Origin: Acidobacteria bacterium RIFCSPLOWO2_02_FULL_67_21
GTDB lineage: Bacteria; Acidobacteriota; Vicinamibacteria; Vicinamibacterales; UBA2999
Reading direction: 5' to 3'
DNA length: 44,736 bases
NCBI GenBank assembly: GCA_001767195.1
Contig: MEKU01000063.1
Span: 1 to 44,736, forward strand
The position numbers were made by a program, and so were the translations under genes. The notes under the pieces were generated by a model. That model ran no database searches and had not been told where the DNA came from. It saw only the letters and a list, made by a program, of their open reading frames with translations. Below, piece after piece: positions 1-8,157 of the stretch (position 1 is its first letter; each line of letters begins with the position of its first letter).

Positions 1-399
1 AAGAAATGGGAGTCGAATGGGGCGACGTCCTACCACCTGGTCGTCCAGGTGAGGGCTCCCCGGGCGTCCGCCGTCGTGTACGACCTCCAGATCGCCGACG
101 GAGAGGTCGTCAAGCTTGCCCGCAACGGGCAGGCCGTGCGCCCCGAGGAAGCGCGCGCCTACGACTACTCGATGGCGGCCCTGTTCAAGCTGCTCCGGGA
201 AGACGCCCGCCTGACGACCGTCAAACAGACACCCGAAGAGGCCCACCCGGCCGATCTCAGGGTGCGCTTCGACGACGCGACAGGGCGGCTCGACGTCTAC
301 CGGCGGGTGGTCGGCACGACGCGCCGCCGCGTGCTCTACATCCAGGTCCTCGAGTACGAGCCTCGGGCAGGCGCCGAGCTGGAGCGGTCGGTCCGCTAG
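1..399 (+). CDS. DUF6174-like protein, 3' part only
   Basis: The reading frame is open from the first base, so the gene begins before the window. The visible 132 residues include a Trp-Glu-Ser-Asn-Gly segment followed by a Tyr-His beta-strand, an 'IADGEVVKLARNGQ' turn and a C-terminal beta-strand pair. This order resembles DUF6174 proteins, which are usually small exported proteins of unknown role. An internal ATG at 49 is unlikely to be the start because the domain begins upstream of it. No partner gene is visible. The family call rests on pattern similarity only. Confidence 0.5.
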   Translation, partial: KKWESNGATSYHLVVQVRAPRASAVVYDLQIADGEVVKLARNGQAVRPEEARAYDYSMAALFKLLREDARLTTVKQTPEEAHPADLRVRFDDATGRLDVYRRVVGTTRRRVLYIQVLEYEPRAGAELERSVR

Positions 400-475
400 G
401 CCCGGTCCTCTCCGGGGCTTCCGCGCGATCTACAGCCTCTGCGCGTTCGATGGCGCTACAGCTATTTTCATTTGG

Positions 476-544
476 TCGTAGAGGCCGGGCTTCAGCCCGG
501 CCTCGGCGGATCTCGCACCCCACCGCGCAGGCCCGCCGCTACGA
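476..544. repeat. palindromic intergenic repeat (REP-like)
   Basis: A perfect 11-bp stem lies at 481-491 and 494-504 (GAGGCCGGGCT with its complement). It sits inside a longer element bounded by TCGTAG at 476-481 and CTACGA at 539-544. The layout looks like a dispersed palindromic repeat. The hairpin could also end transcription of the upstream gene, but no T-run follows it. It lies just beyond the 3' end of the convergent PAS-LuxR gene. Confidence 0.55.
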
Positions 545-574
545 TGAAACGAAGACAGCGCTGGAGGTCAGAAG

Positions 575-1216
575 TCAGAGGCCGTAGCGGTAGGCGAGCG
601 CCACGGCTTCGAGACGGCTGTGAACGTCGAGTTTGCCGAAGATGCTGTGGATGTGATTCTGAACGGTGGCGCGGCTGATGCGCAGGCGGTCCGTAATGGT
701 TTCGGTCGCCGCGCCTTCTTTCATCAGCCTCAGGATCTGGAGCTCCCGAGCCGTGAGCCGTTCCGATGACGGCCGTTCAAGCCGCGCCGGCGCCGCCACG
801 GCCTTCTCTCGCAGGATGCTCTCAATCTCGTGGGACGACGACACGTCGCGGAACAGGAGGATCCATGCGGCGGGGGCGTCTGCCGCCTCCCCGAGCACCA
901 CGCTGCTGACGTCCAGCCAGACGGGATCGCCGGCACGTCGTCTGGTCATCAGCGCGAAGTGGTGGACCGGTTCGCACCGCCTGGCATGGGTCCGGACCGT
1001 GCAGTGCTCGCAGCAGCGCAGGTTGCCCGCTGAATCCCGTCCCTCCATGACCTCGTGGCACTGTCTGCCTACGACTTGGTCGACCCGATGGCCGAGGATT
1101 CTTTCGGCAGCCGCATTCCACCCGACAATCACACCGTTGCGGTCGACTGCCGACGCGCCATCGGCGGTTCCGGCGAGCAGCGCGTCAAGACCTACGGCGC
1201 GGTCGGTGGGGCTCAT
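575..1216 (-). CDS. PAS-LuxR transcription regulator with a Cys-rich PAS loop
   Basis: This is a 213-residue regulator. An N-terminal PAS domain (about 10-130) is followed by a LuxR/NarL-type helix-turn-helix (about 152-210; 'LTARELQILRLMKEG', 'ISRATVQNHIHSIFGKL'). No receiver domain is present. The PAS loop holds Cys53, Cys68, Cys69, Cys72 and Cys81. The 53/68/72 spacing is also found in the second PAS-LuxR protein of this window (38737-39600), so the three Cys may bind a metal or Fe-S cluster. The start at 1216 is chosen because it overlaps the ferredoxin stop as ATGA, giving translational coupling. An upstream in-frame start at 1267 would add 17 arginine- and glycine-rich residues of poor quality. 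Confidence 0.85.
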   Translation of the reverse strand: MSPTDRAVGLDALLAGTADGASAVDRNGVIVGWNAAAERILGHRVDQVVGRQCHEVMEGRDSAGNLRCCEHCTVRTHARRCEPVHHFALMTRRRAGDPVWLDVSSVVLGEAADAPAAWILLFRDVSSSHEIESILREKAVAAPARLERPSSERLTARELQILRLMKEGAATETITDRLRISRATVQNHIHSIFGKLDVHSRLEAVALAYRYGL

Positions 1217-1656
1217 GATTCCTGACTCCGGCCTCCCAGCCACTGACGCACGATCTCCCCGACCCACGATACGGACCGCCTCGTAGTCGGCAAGGACGGC
1301 GGGACCACGCCTTCGGGCTGCGGAGCGGCAGGACCGGCTGCCGCGCGTCTCCGGCCTGCGGCCTTCCGGAAGTGCGACGTCTCGGCCGTGAGCGTCGGCT
1401 GGGTGTCGGAGCCGGCATGGAGTGCCATGGCCCGCTCGAACAGGGCTTCTTCGGTCAGGTCAAGACGCGGGTCGAGGACGCAGCAATCCATCGGACACAC
1501 CCTGGCACACTGCGGTTTGTTGAAGAAGCCGACGCACTCGGTGCAGGAGTCCCGGTCGATCACGTATATCGCCTCGCCTCTGCGAATGCCATGGTTCGGG
1601 CACGCGCGCACGCAGGCGTCGCAAAGGATGCAGCCGTCGGTTATCAGGAACGGCAT
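1213..1656 (-). CDS. 2[4Fe-4S] ferredoxin with C-terminal extension
   Basis: This is a 147-residue ferredoxin. Cluster I ligands are Cys9, 12, 15 and 19. Cluster II follows the Cys-x2-Cys-x8-Cys-x3-Cys pattern (38, 41, 50, 54) of YfhL/Alvin-type ferredoxins. A low-complexity tail of roughly 70 residues is unusual for the family. The start at 1656 has a strong AAGGAGAT site and begins directly at the conserved domain. It is co-transcribed with the PAS-LuxR gene and divergent from the Nod-like gene. Its partner enzyme is not known. A role in supplying electrons to, or signalling to, the PAS protein is inference. Confidence 0.85.
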   Translation of the reverse strand: MPFLITDGCILCDACVRACPNHGIRRGEAIYVIDRDSCTECVGFFNKPQCARVCPMDCCVLDPRLDLTEEALFERAMALHAGSDTQPTLTAETSHFRKAAGRRRAAAGPAAPQPEGVVPPSLPTTRRSVSWVGEIVRQWLGGRSQES

Positions 1657-1762
1657 GGACTCATCTCCTTCGTATGGGCTATCACCTAGACTCATCCGAC
1701 TATGTGATCCACACGGTAGATGGCTCTGAGCAGCTCCGTCAATGAGCTGGACCCCCCAAAAA

Positions 1763-1782
1763 AATGATGCGTTTGCATCATT
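1763..1782. promoter_or_regulatory. perfect 8-4-8 inverted repeat, candidate operator for the Nod-like gene
   Basis: AATGATGC and its exact complement are separated by GTTT. The right arm runs into a -35-like TTGACG at 1781-1786. After a 17-bp spacer comes a weak -10-like TAAGGT at 1804-1809. An operator overlapping the -35 box suggests repression. The site sits between the divergent ferredoxin and the Nod-like gene and could serve both. GATGC half-sites recall NsrR operators, but the half-site spacing here is shorter than the NsrR consensus, so the regulator is unknown. A run of five AGT triplets follows at 1835-1849. Confidence 0.55.
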
Positions 1783-1906
1783 GACGTTTGTGATTGACAC
1801 CCGTAAGGTTTGCCGACGCGGGCAAGCGCCTAGGAGTAGTAGTAGTAGTGCTCTAGGTGCCGTCTTCTAGGGTTGCGTGTTCGTCCTCAGCGTGGACTAG
1901 TGGGAA

Positions 1907-4339
1907 ATGGAGGCGAAAATGGCTGCGGTCAACAACGGGCGTTCGGACGAAAGAAAGAGGACCTTCGCACAGGTGCTGCTGGACAAGAAGAGCTGGTGGG
2001 CGCATTTCGCGATCGTCTCCGCGATAAGCGTCGTCGGACTGGTCTTCCTGGGCACTTGGACCTACACGGGCGCGCCGCCGGTGGCCAGCTTCGTGTCCCC
2101 CAGCGGGGACACGGTGATCCCGGAGAGCGTGATCGTGCGGGGGAAAGAGGTGTTCCATCTCAAGGGGCTCATGTCGTGGGGATCGTTCTGGGGCGACGGA
2201 GCGGACCGCGGTCCGGACTTCACGGCCGAAGCGTTGCACCGGACGGTCGTTTCGATGCGGGCGTTCTATGACAACGAGTTGAAGGCCGGCCAGGGCACGG
2301 TCACCCGGGCCGAACTGGATGGGATCGGGCCGCGAGTCCAGCGGGAGCTCCGCGAGAACGGCTGGAACGAGGGCGCCAACCATATCGTCATCAACGACGC
2401 CCAGATCTACGCGTACGAGCAGCTCGTCGATCACTACACGCGGATGTTCACCGACCCCGCCTATCCGGAAAGATTCTCGGCATTCGTGACCGACTTCATC
2501 ACGGACCGGGACGACCTCCGGGCGTTGGCGGCGTATTTCTTCTGGGGAGGGTGGGCGTCAGCGGCGAATCGGCCGGGCGAAACCTACAGCTACACGCATA
2601 ACTGGCCCTACGATCCGGAGGCCGGCAACCTCCCGACGATGCCGACGCTGCTCTGGAGCTTCCTGTCGATTCTCGCGCTGTTCGCCGGGACCATGCTGGT
2701 CCTCTACGTCTACGGCCAGATGAAGGAGCTGCCGGGCGATCCGTTCAACGGAGCGAGCGGCGGCACGCTGACCACGATCGAGCTGGAGAAAGGGTACGAC
2801 TTCGTTCGTCCCACCCAGCGGTCCACGTACAAGTTCTTTGCCTTTGCGATCATTCTGTTCCTCGTTCAGGTGCTCGCGGGCATTCTGAGCGCCGAGGATT
2901 TCGTCGGGGGCGGGCCGGCCCGCGGAATAGTGAGCGTGCTGGGGATCCCGCTGACCTTCAGCATCACGAAAGCCTGGCACTCGATCGTGCAGATCTACTG
3001 GTTCTTCATGTGCTGGGTCGGCTACACGATCTTCTTCCTGCCCAGGCTGTCGCGGGTCCCGAGGGGGCAGCAGTTGCTGATCAATCTGCTCTTCACGCTG
3101 TGCGTGATCGTGGGGGCGGGCGCGCTGTTCGGGATCTATTTCGGACAGATGGGCTACATGAGCGACGGGATCAGCTACTGGTTCGGGAATCAGGGCTGGG
3201 AGTTCCTCGAACTCGGTCGATTCTGGCACGTGCTCATGCTGGTCTCGTTCGTCCTCTGGATCGCGATCATCTTCCGCGGCGTCAGGCCATGGATCACGAG
3301 GCAGAACCTCTGGTCCGTTCCCGCCTGGCTGTTCTACGGCAGCGGCATCATGGTCCTGTTCCTGTTCTTCGGACTCGGCGCGACCTCGACCGGGAATTTC
3401 GCCATCGACGACTACTGGCGCTGGATGACCGTGCACATGTGGGTCGAGGTCACCTTCGAGGTGTTCACGACCTGCATTGTCGGGTACATGCTCGTGCAGA
3501 TGGGCCTGATCAACCGGGCGGTGGCCGAGCGCGTCATCTTCCTGGCCGTGATGATGTTCCTGGTCACCGCGACGGTGGGGATCTCCCACAACTTCTACTG
3601 GATCGGGAAGCCGACGGGGATCATCGCGCTCGGCAGCGTCTTCTCCACGCTGCAGGTGCTGCCGCTCCTCCTGATTACCCTGGATGCGTGGCGGATGCGC
3701 AACGAGAAGGTCCGGGCCGGTGAACACCTGGCGGAAGGGCGGCAGAAGTTCGTGATGGAAGGTGTCTGGCTGTTCATCCTCGCCGTCAACTTCTGGAACA
3801 TCGTCGGCGCGGGGGTGCTCGGCTCGCTCATCAACCTGCCGATCATCAACTACTTCGAGCATTCGACGTACCTGACGGGCAATCATGCGCACGCCGCCAT
3901 GTTCGGCGTAAAGGGCAACGTGGCGCTGGGGGGCATGCTCTTCTGCTGCCAGCACCTGTTCCCGCGAGCCGCCTGGAACGAGAAGCTGATTCGAAGGAGC
4001 TTCTGGTCGCTGCAGTTCGGACTGGCCCTGATGATGGCGCTCGACCTGTTCCCGGTCGGGATATATCAGCTCATGGCGGTCTTCACGCACGGGTACTGGT
4101 ACGCCAGGACCAACGACTTCGTGACAGGGGACGTGTGGGTCACCTTGACGTGGTTCCGCGCGGTCGGCGGGACCTTGTTCCTGTTCGGTGGCGTGCTGCC
4201 ACTCGTCTGGTTCATTCTGTCGAGGGGACGCCAGCTGGTCCGGGAAGTCGAACTCGACGAAGGCGAATGGACGATCTACGATAAGGAATGGGCGTCCCAC
4301 GAAGAGGAACTGGCTCGTGTTTCCAAGGGAGTGAAGTAG
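1907..4339 (+). CDS. nod: qNOR-family protein with Nod-type active site; candidate nitric oxide dismutase
   Basis: This 810-residue membrane protein has the qNOR layout. A first TM helix (about 33-52) leads into a periplasmic domain (about 60-240) ending in 'YTHNWPYDPEAGN', followed by about 12 to 13 TM helices. Haem ligands are retained: His358, His660 and His662. At the FeB site His510, Glu514 (HMWVE) and His561 are kept. The third His is Asn562 (SHNFYW instead of HH), and the conserved Glu 21 residues later is Gln583 (STLQV). In G. stearothermophilus qNOR numbering these are His560 to Asn and Glu581 to Gln. The quinol-site segment (HYxVE in qNOR, His328/Glu332) reads 'AEDFVGG', losing both ligands. 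These are the kinds of change reported for Nod of Methylomirabilis oxyfera, which is proposed to turn 2 NO into N2 and O2. qNOR ancestry is certain; dismutase activity is inferred. A catalytically altered or inactive qNOR is the alternative. Start at ATG 1907; an internal ATG at 1919 is also possible. Confidence 0.8.
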   Translation: MEAKMAAVNNGRSDERKRTFAQVLLDKKSWWAHFAIVSAISVVGLVFLGTWTYTGAPPVASFVSPSGDTVIPESVIVRGKEVFHLKGLMSWGSFWGDGADRGPDFTAEALHRTVVSMRAFYDNELKAGQGTVTRAELDGIGPRVQRELRENGWNEGANHIVINDAQIYAYEQLVDHYTRMFTDPAYPERFSAFVTDFITDRDDLRALAAYFFWGGWASAANRPGETYSYTHNWPYDPEAGNLPTMPTLLWSFLSILALFAGTMLVLYVYGQMKELPGDPFNGASGGTLTTIELEKGYDFVRPTQRSTYKFFAFAIILFLVQVLAGILSAEDFVGGGPARGIVSVLGIPLTFSITKAWHSIVQIYWFFMCWVGYTIFFLPRLSRVPRGQQLLINLLFTLCVIVGAGALFGIYFGQMGYMSDGISYWFGNQGWEFLELGRFWHVLMLVSFVLWIAIIFRGVRPWITRQNLWSVPAWLFYGSGIMVLFLFFGLGATSTGNFAIDDYWRWMTVHMWVEVTFEVFTTCIVGYMLVQMGLINRAVAERVIFLAVMMFLVTATVGISHNFYWIGKPTGIIALGSVFSTLQVLPLLLITLDAWRMRNEKVRAGEHLAEGRQKFVMEGVWLFILAVNFWNIVGAGVLGSLINLPIINYFEHSTYLTGNHAHAAMFGVKGNVALGGMLFCCQHLFPRAAWNEKLIRRSFWSLQFGLALMMALDLFPVGIYQLMAVFTHGYWYARTNDFVTGDVWVTLTWFRAVGGTLFLFGGVLPLVWFILSRGRQLVREVELDEGEWTIYDKEWASHEEELARVSKGVK

Positions 4340-4378
4340 GAAGGAAGCTCTCACCCCATCCTGACGCCTCCCGGTACG

Positions 4379-4396
4379 CCCCCGGCGTGCCGGGGG
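4379..4396 (+). terminator. GC-rich hairpin after the Nod-like gene
   Basis: CCCCCGGC and its complement form an 8-bp stem with a 2-nt loop about 40 bp after the Nod stop. No T-run follows, so this is at best a weak or Rho-assisted terminator. The remaining bases to ftsH hold a GATGCATC palindrome at 4442-4449 but no clear promoter. Confidence 0.35.
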
Positions 4397-4578
4397 GCGG
4401 CTTCCCGCCTCCCTGATGTCCCGACCTGTAGGGAGTGCCCTGATGCATCTGTTCCAGTCGATTGAGTCACACGCTCCATTTACGCCGTCAATCGCACTAT
4501 GCGAGTCTAAGGGGGGCGGTGTAGCCCCTGTGATGGCAGTCGCCCGCGTGCGCTTCGCACGTCCATAGGGGGTGTCGC

Positions 4579-6483
4579 ATGAGTTCGAACCGGAAGATCA
4601 TCCTGCTCCTCGTCGCGGTCGTGCTGGCGCCTGTGCTGGTGTTCCAGATCATGCGAGGCTCCATCAGCCAGGGTCCGGAGATGCACTTCACCCGGTTCAT
4701 GCAGGAAGTGGAGCAGGGCCAGGTGCGCGAGGTGACCATCGCCGATTCGTACGTCACCGGTCGTCTCGTGAACGGCGAGCGCTTCCGGACGTATATCCCC
4801 ATGGCGTATCCCGAGCTGATGACCACGCTCCGGAGACAGAACGTGGTCGTCCGTGGCGAGTCGGGACGGCCGAGTGCGTGGGTGACCGCCCTGGTCGGGA
4901 TGCTGCCGTTCCTGCTGATCATCGGCGTATGGATCTACTTCATGCGCCAGATGCAGGGCGGCGGCAGCCGTGCCATGTCGTTCGGCAAGAGCCGCGCGCG
5001 CCTGCTGATGCCCACGCAGAAGAAGGTGATGTTCAAGGACGCGGCCGGCGTCGAGGAGGCGAAGGAGGAGCTCAAGGAGATCATCGAATTCCTGCGTGAG
5101 CCGCAGAAGTTTCAGAAGCTGGGCGGCAAGATTCCCAAAGGGGTGCTCCTGGTGGGGCCGCCCGGCACCGGCAAGACGCTGCTGGCGCGGGCGGTCGCCG
5201 GCGAGGCCAACGTCCCGTTCTTCTCGATCAGCGGTTCGGATTTCGTGGAGATGTTCGTGGGCGTCGGGGCGTCGCGCGTCCGGGACCTGTTCGAGCAGGC
5301 CAAGAAGAACCGCCCGTGCATCGTCTTCATGGACGAGATCGACGCGGTCGGGCGTCATCGCGGCGCGGGCCTCGGCGGCGGGCACGACGAGCGGGAGCAG
5401 ACGCTGAATCAGCTCCTGGTGGAGATGGACGGCTTCGAGGGGCACGACGGCGTCATCCTGATGGCGGCGACCAACCGTCCCGACGTGCTGGACCCGGCGT
5501 TGCTGCGTCCTGGGCGGTTCGATCGCCGGGTCGTCGTGCCGCGTCCGGACGTCCGTGGGCGCGAGGACATCCTCGCGATTCACGTGCAGAAGGTCCCGCT
5601 GGCCGAGGACCTCGACATCGGCATCGTCGCCCGCGGCACCCCGGGCTTCTCAGGAGCCGATCTGGCGAACCTCGTCAACGAAGCGGCGCTCAATGCCGCG
5701 CGCCTGAACCAGAAGGCCGTCGGCAAGGACGACTTCGACGCCGCCCGGGACAAGGTGCTGATGGGGGCGGAGCGCAAGTCGATGATCATCAGCGAGGATC
5801 AGAAGCGCGTGACGGCGTACCACGAAGCGGGGCACGCGCTGGTGGCGGCCGTGCTCCCGGGCGCCGATCCGCTGCACAAGGTCACCATCATCCCGCGCGG
5901 GCTCGCCCTCGGCGTCACCCAGCAGATGCCGATGGACGACCGGCACACCTACGCGCGGGTGTATCTGGAAGGGCAGCTCGCCATCCTGATGGGCGGACGG
6001 CTCGCCGAAGAGTTGTTCCTGGACACCATGACGAGCGGCGCCGGCAACGACATCGAACAGGCGACCGAACTGGCACGCCGGATGGTGTGCAAGCTCGGCA
6101 TGTCGCGGCTCGGGCCGTTGACGTTCGGCAGCCAGGAGGAGTTGATTTTTCTGGGGCGCGAGATCAGCCAGCACCGCGACTACAGCGAAGCCACGGCCCA
6201 GGCCATCGACCAGGAGGTTCAGCGGTTGGTCGGCCAGGGGTACGAGCGGGCCAAGCAGATGCTCACGGACCACCGCCCGGCGCTCGTCCGCATCGCCGAC
6301 GCGCTCCTCAAGCTCGAGACGCTCGATGGAGCTGACATCAAGCGGCTGATCGAAGGCCAGCCGCTGGAGGCCCGCCGTCCACGCAGCGCCGGGCCGCCGC
6401 CGGCACCGTCGGCCGCCCCGCAGTCGGCTGACAACGTCGTCGTGCCGGCAGCGCCGCTGCACGAAAAGCCGGCACCCGCATAG
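4579..6483 (+). CDS. ftsH: ATP-dependent zinc metalloprotease FtsH
   Basis: FtsH is a membrane-anchored AAA+ protease that degrades unassembled or damaged membrane proteins. At 634 residues this is the usual length. TM helices lie at about 8-25 and 103-122. Walker A is at about 193-200 (GPPGTGKT), Walker B at about 247-253 (IVFMDEID), the second region of homology near 300-315, and the zinc site HEAGH at 415-419. A Pro/Ala-rich tail ends the protein. A GGGGTG ribosome site precedes the ATG. Its position after the Nod-like gene and before several tiny membrane proteins suggests a local copy used for membrane quality control. Whether a second housekeeping ftsH exists elsewhere cannot be seen. 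Confidence 0.96.
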   Translation: MSSNRKIILLLVAVVLAPVLVFQIMRGSISQGPEMHFTRFMQEVEQGQVREVTIADSYVTGRLVNGERFRTYIPMAYPELMTTLRRQNVVVRGESGRPSAWVTALVGMLPFLLIIGVWIYFMRQMQGGGSRAMSFGKSRARLLMPTQKKVMFKDAAGVEEAKEELKEIIEFLREPQKFQKLGGKIPKGVLLVGPPGTGKTLLARAVAGEANVPFFSISGSDFVEMFVGVGASRVRDLFEQAKKNRPCIVFMDEIDAVGRHRGAGLGGGHDEREQTLNQLLVEMDGFEGHDGVILMAATNRPDVLDPALLRPGRFDRRVVVPRPDVRGREDILAIHVQKVPLAEDLDIGIVARGTPGFSGADLANLVNEAALNAARLNQKAVGKDDFDAARDKVLMGAERKSMIISEDQKRVTAYHEAGHALVAAVLPGADPLHKVTIIPRGLALGVTQQMPMDDRHTYARVYLEGQLAILMGGRLAEELFLDTMTSGAGNDIEQATELARRMVCKLGMSRLGPLTFGSQEELIFLGREISQHRDYSEATAQAIDQEVQRLVGQGYERAKQMLTDHRPALVRIADALLKLETLDGADIKRLIEGQPLEARRPRSAGPPPAPSAAPQSADNVVVPAAPLHEKPAPA

Positions 6484-6490
6484 GCCAGCG

Positions 6491-6682
6491 ATGATGGAGT
6501 GGTTCCAGCCGCTCTGGAGGGAAGTGAAGGGTCTGCTCGTGCCGTTCGGCCTGGCCATCGTCATCGGGCTCTACGGGTTGACGGCTCCCCATCCGCCGTT
6601 CGCGATTGCGGGCGCGTGGGCGCTCATCGTGACGGTGGCCGTGGCGGTGATCCGAAGTCTTGCTCAGAAGGGAAGCGACTGA
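6491..6682 (+). CDS. small two-helix membrane protein
   Basis: This 63-residue protein has an amphipathic N-terminus (MMEWFQPLWREVK) followed by two hydrophobic helices (about 14-30 and 37-55). It starts 7 bp after the ftsH stop and is probably co-transcribed. The function is not recognised. Possible roles are an FtsH modulator or an oxidase accessory subunit, both speculative. Its reality is supported by tight packing and clear TM segments. Confidence 0.6.
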   Translation: MMEWFQPLWREVKGLLVPFGLAIVIGLYGLTAPHPPFAIAGAWALIVTVAVAVIRSLAQKGSD

Positions 6683-6694
6683 CAGGGGGCGCTG

Positions 6695-6916
6695 ATGAAG
6701 GTCGACATGTGGGCTTTGGTCGTGGTGATCGTGGGTGTGGCCGTCTACATCTCGGTTCCTGTCGCCTTGGCGGTGATCTACGTCTCGCGCGCCCGCGCGA
6801 CGCTGCGTCACGGAATTCCACGGACCAGCGGTTCATCCTGGGTGGGCTTTGCTTCGGTCGGGATGGCGCCTTCCAGTGGACGGAAGCCGTCGGAGGACGA
6901 CAACGCGCTCGGATGA
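6695..6916 (+). CDS. small single-helix membrane protein
   Basis: This 73-residue protein has one strong N-terminal TM helix (about 6-28) and a polar tail. An AGGGGG ribosome site lies 6 bp before its ATG. Its stop overlaps the next small gene as ATGA. Function unknown. Confidence 0.55.
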   Translation: MKVDMWALVVVIVGVAVYISVPVALAVIYVSRARATLRHGIPRTSGSSWVGFASVGMAPSSGRKPSEDDNALG

Positions 6917-7116
6917 GAGTGGGTGTGCCGCGATCGCCCGCCACGTGCTTCTGGGCCGAGCACCCATCCTGGGAGGTATGGGTCGAGCCCCTCTCGTGGC
7001 CGCAGGGGTCGGGCCGGTGGTGCTGTCTACGGCGCAGTCCTCAGAGCAACGTGACGGAAGCCGACTGCAGGGACTGTCCGTACTGGACGCCCCGCGGTGA
7101 GGCTCCGACAAAATGA
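6913..7116 (+). CDS. 67-residue Cys/Trp-rich protein of unknown function
   Basis: This small gene is bounded by ATGA overlaps on both sides: with the preceding small gene at 6913-6916 and with the sulfurtransferase at 7113-7116. That argues for a real, translationally coupled gene. The product is soluble and rich in Trp and Cys, with a C-terminal Cys-Arg-Asp-Cys-Pro-Tyr-Trp motif and an internal Cys-Cys pair, so it may bind a metal. No family is recognised. Confidence 0.55.
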   Translation: MRVGVPRSPATCFWAEHPSWEVWVEPLSWPQGSGRWCCLRRSPQSNVTEADCRDCPYWTPRGEAPTK

Positions 7117-7994
7117 GGAGAGACGTATTGGGCTCGGCATATGCCCATCCCGAAGTTCTCGTCGAGACCGACTGGGTCGCCGCCCATCTCGACGACCCGG
7201 GCGTCCGCCTGGTCGAAGTGGACGTTGACACGGCGCAGTACGACAAGGGCCACGTCCCGCGCGCGATCGGCTTCAACTGGGAGCGTCAACTCAACGATCA
7301 GGTCTGTCGCGACATCATCAGCCAGCGCGATCTCGAGGCCCTGCTGTCGGCACACGGCGTCGGAAATCAGCACACGCTCGTGTGCTACGGCGACAACAAC
7401 AACTGGTTCGCGGCCTTCGCCTTCTGGATCATGAAAGTCTACGGGCATGCCGATGTGCGTCTCATGAACGGCGGGCGGAAGAAGTGGGTCTTCGTGGAAG
7501 GCCGTGCGCTGACGACCGACAGAGTGACCAATCCCCCGACGAGCTACGTGGCGAAGCCAGCCGACCAGTCGCTGCGCGCCTACCGCGACCAGGTGCTCGA
7601 GGCGTGCACCGACGCGAGGCACGTGATCGTCGACGTCCGCTCCCCGGAAGAGTTTACTGGTGAGATCCTGGCGCCGCCCGGTCTCGTCGAGACAGCCCAG
7701 CGGGGCGGTCACATTCCTGGCGCCAGGAACATCCCGTGGGAAGAAGCGGTGCAGGAGGACGGAACGTTCAAGCTGGCCGACGACCTCCGGCGGGCGTACG
7801 CGGGCAAAGGGATCACCCGTGGTCGAAAAGTCGTCACCTACTGCCGGATTGGCGAGCGGAGCGCGCACACCTGGTTCGTGCTGAAGTACTTGCTCGGCTT
7901 CCCACACGTGTCCAACTACGACGGTTCCTGGACGGAATGGGGCTCGGTCGTTAGGGCGCCCATCGATAGAGGCATGGAGTCCCGGCCAGAGTAA
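7113..7994 (+). CDS. tandem rhodanese, thiosulfate sulfurtransferase
   Basis: This 293-residue two-domain rhodanese has the size of thiosulfate or mercaptopyruvate sulfurtransferases. The N-terminal domain (about 10-135) lacks the catalytic Cys ('YGDNNNW'). The C-terminal domain (about 155-290) has the active loop 'CRIGERS', the type of loop seen in thiosulfate:cyanide sulfurtransferases. There is no signal peptide, so it is probably cytoplasmic. Translation is coupled to the small Cys-rich gene upstream. It may supply sulfane sulfur for Fe-S repair or cyanide detoxification; the context gives no substrate. Confidence 0.9.
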   Translation: MRRDVLGSAYAHPEVLVETDWVAAHLDDPGVRLVEVDVDTAQYDKGHVPRAIGFNWERQLNDQVCRDIISQRDLEALLSAHGVGNQHTLVCYGDNNNWFAAFAFWIMKVYGHADVRLMNGGRKKWVFVEGRALTTDRVTNPPTSYVAKPADQSLRAYRDQVLEACTDARHVIVDVRSPEEFTGEILAPPGLVETAQRGGHIPGARNIPWEEAVQEDGTFKLADDLRRAYAGKGITRGRKVVTYCRIGERSAHTWFVLKYLLGFPHVSNYDGSWTEWGSVVRAPIDRGMESRPE

Positions 7995-8031
7995 AACCAC
8001 CCACGCGTACTAATTCATTTGCCTCGCAAAA

Positions 8032-8049
8032 TGTAGACGTCCGTATACA
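8032..8049. promoter_or_regulatory. possible orphan copy of the 18-bp denitrification dyad
   Basis: TGTAGACGTCCGTATACA matches the reverse complement of the dyad at 13983-14000 at 15 of 18 positions. Unlike the other copies, it has no AACCGCC box and no -24/-12 promoter within 120 bp. It lies between two convergent genes, so it may be chance or a decoy site. The rest of the 163-bp gap holds nothing else I can support. Confidence 0.25.
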
Positions 8050-8157
8050 CGTCCACTAGGTAGCGCGCACCGTCGCTCGGGTGCGCCGGTTCATACGCTC
8101 GCTTCGTCCTGATCATCTTGCCAACGCACACACTGAGCCGCCCGCCGTGGGCGTACG

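Noticed and set aside
1763-1782. NsrR operator
   Set aside because: The GATGC half-sites look similar, but the arms are 4 bp apart, closer than in the NsrR consensus, and no nsrR gene is in the window.
1907-4339. Ordinary quinol-dependent NO reductase (NorZ)
   Set aside because: The FeB His, the nearby Glu and the quinol-site His/Glu are all changed, although the fold and haem ligands are those of qNOR.
2558-4354. Long minus-strand reading frame opposite the Nod-like gene
   Set aside because: Antisense shadow caused by high GC content; no recognisable domain.
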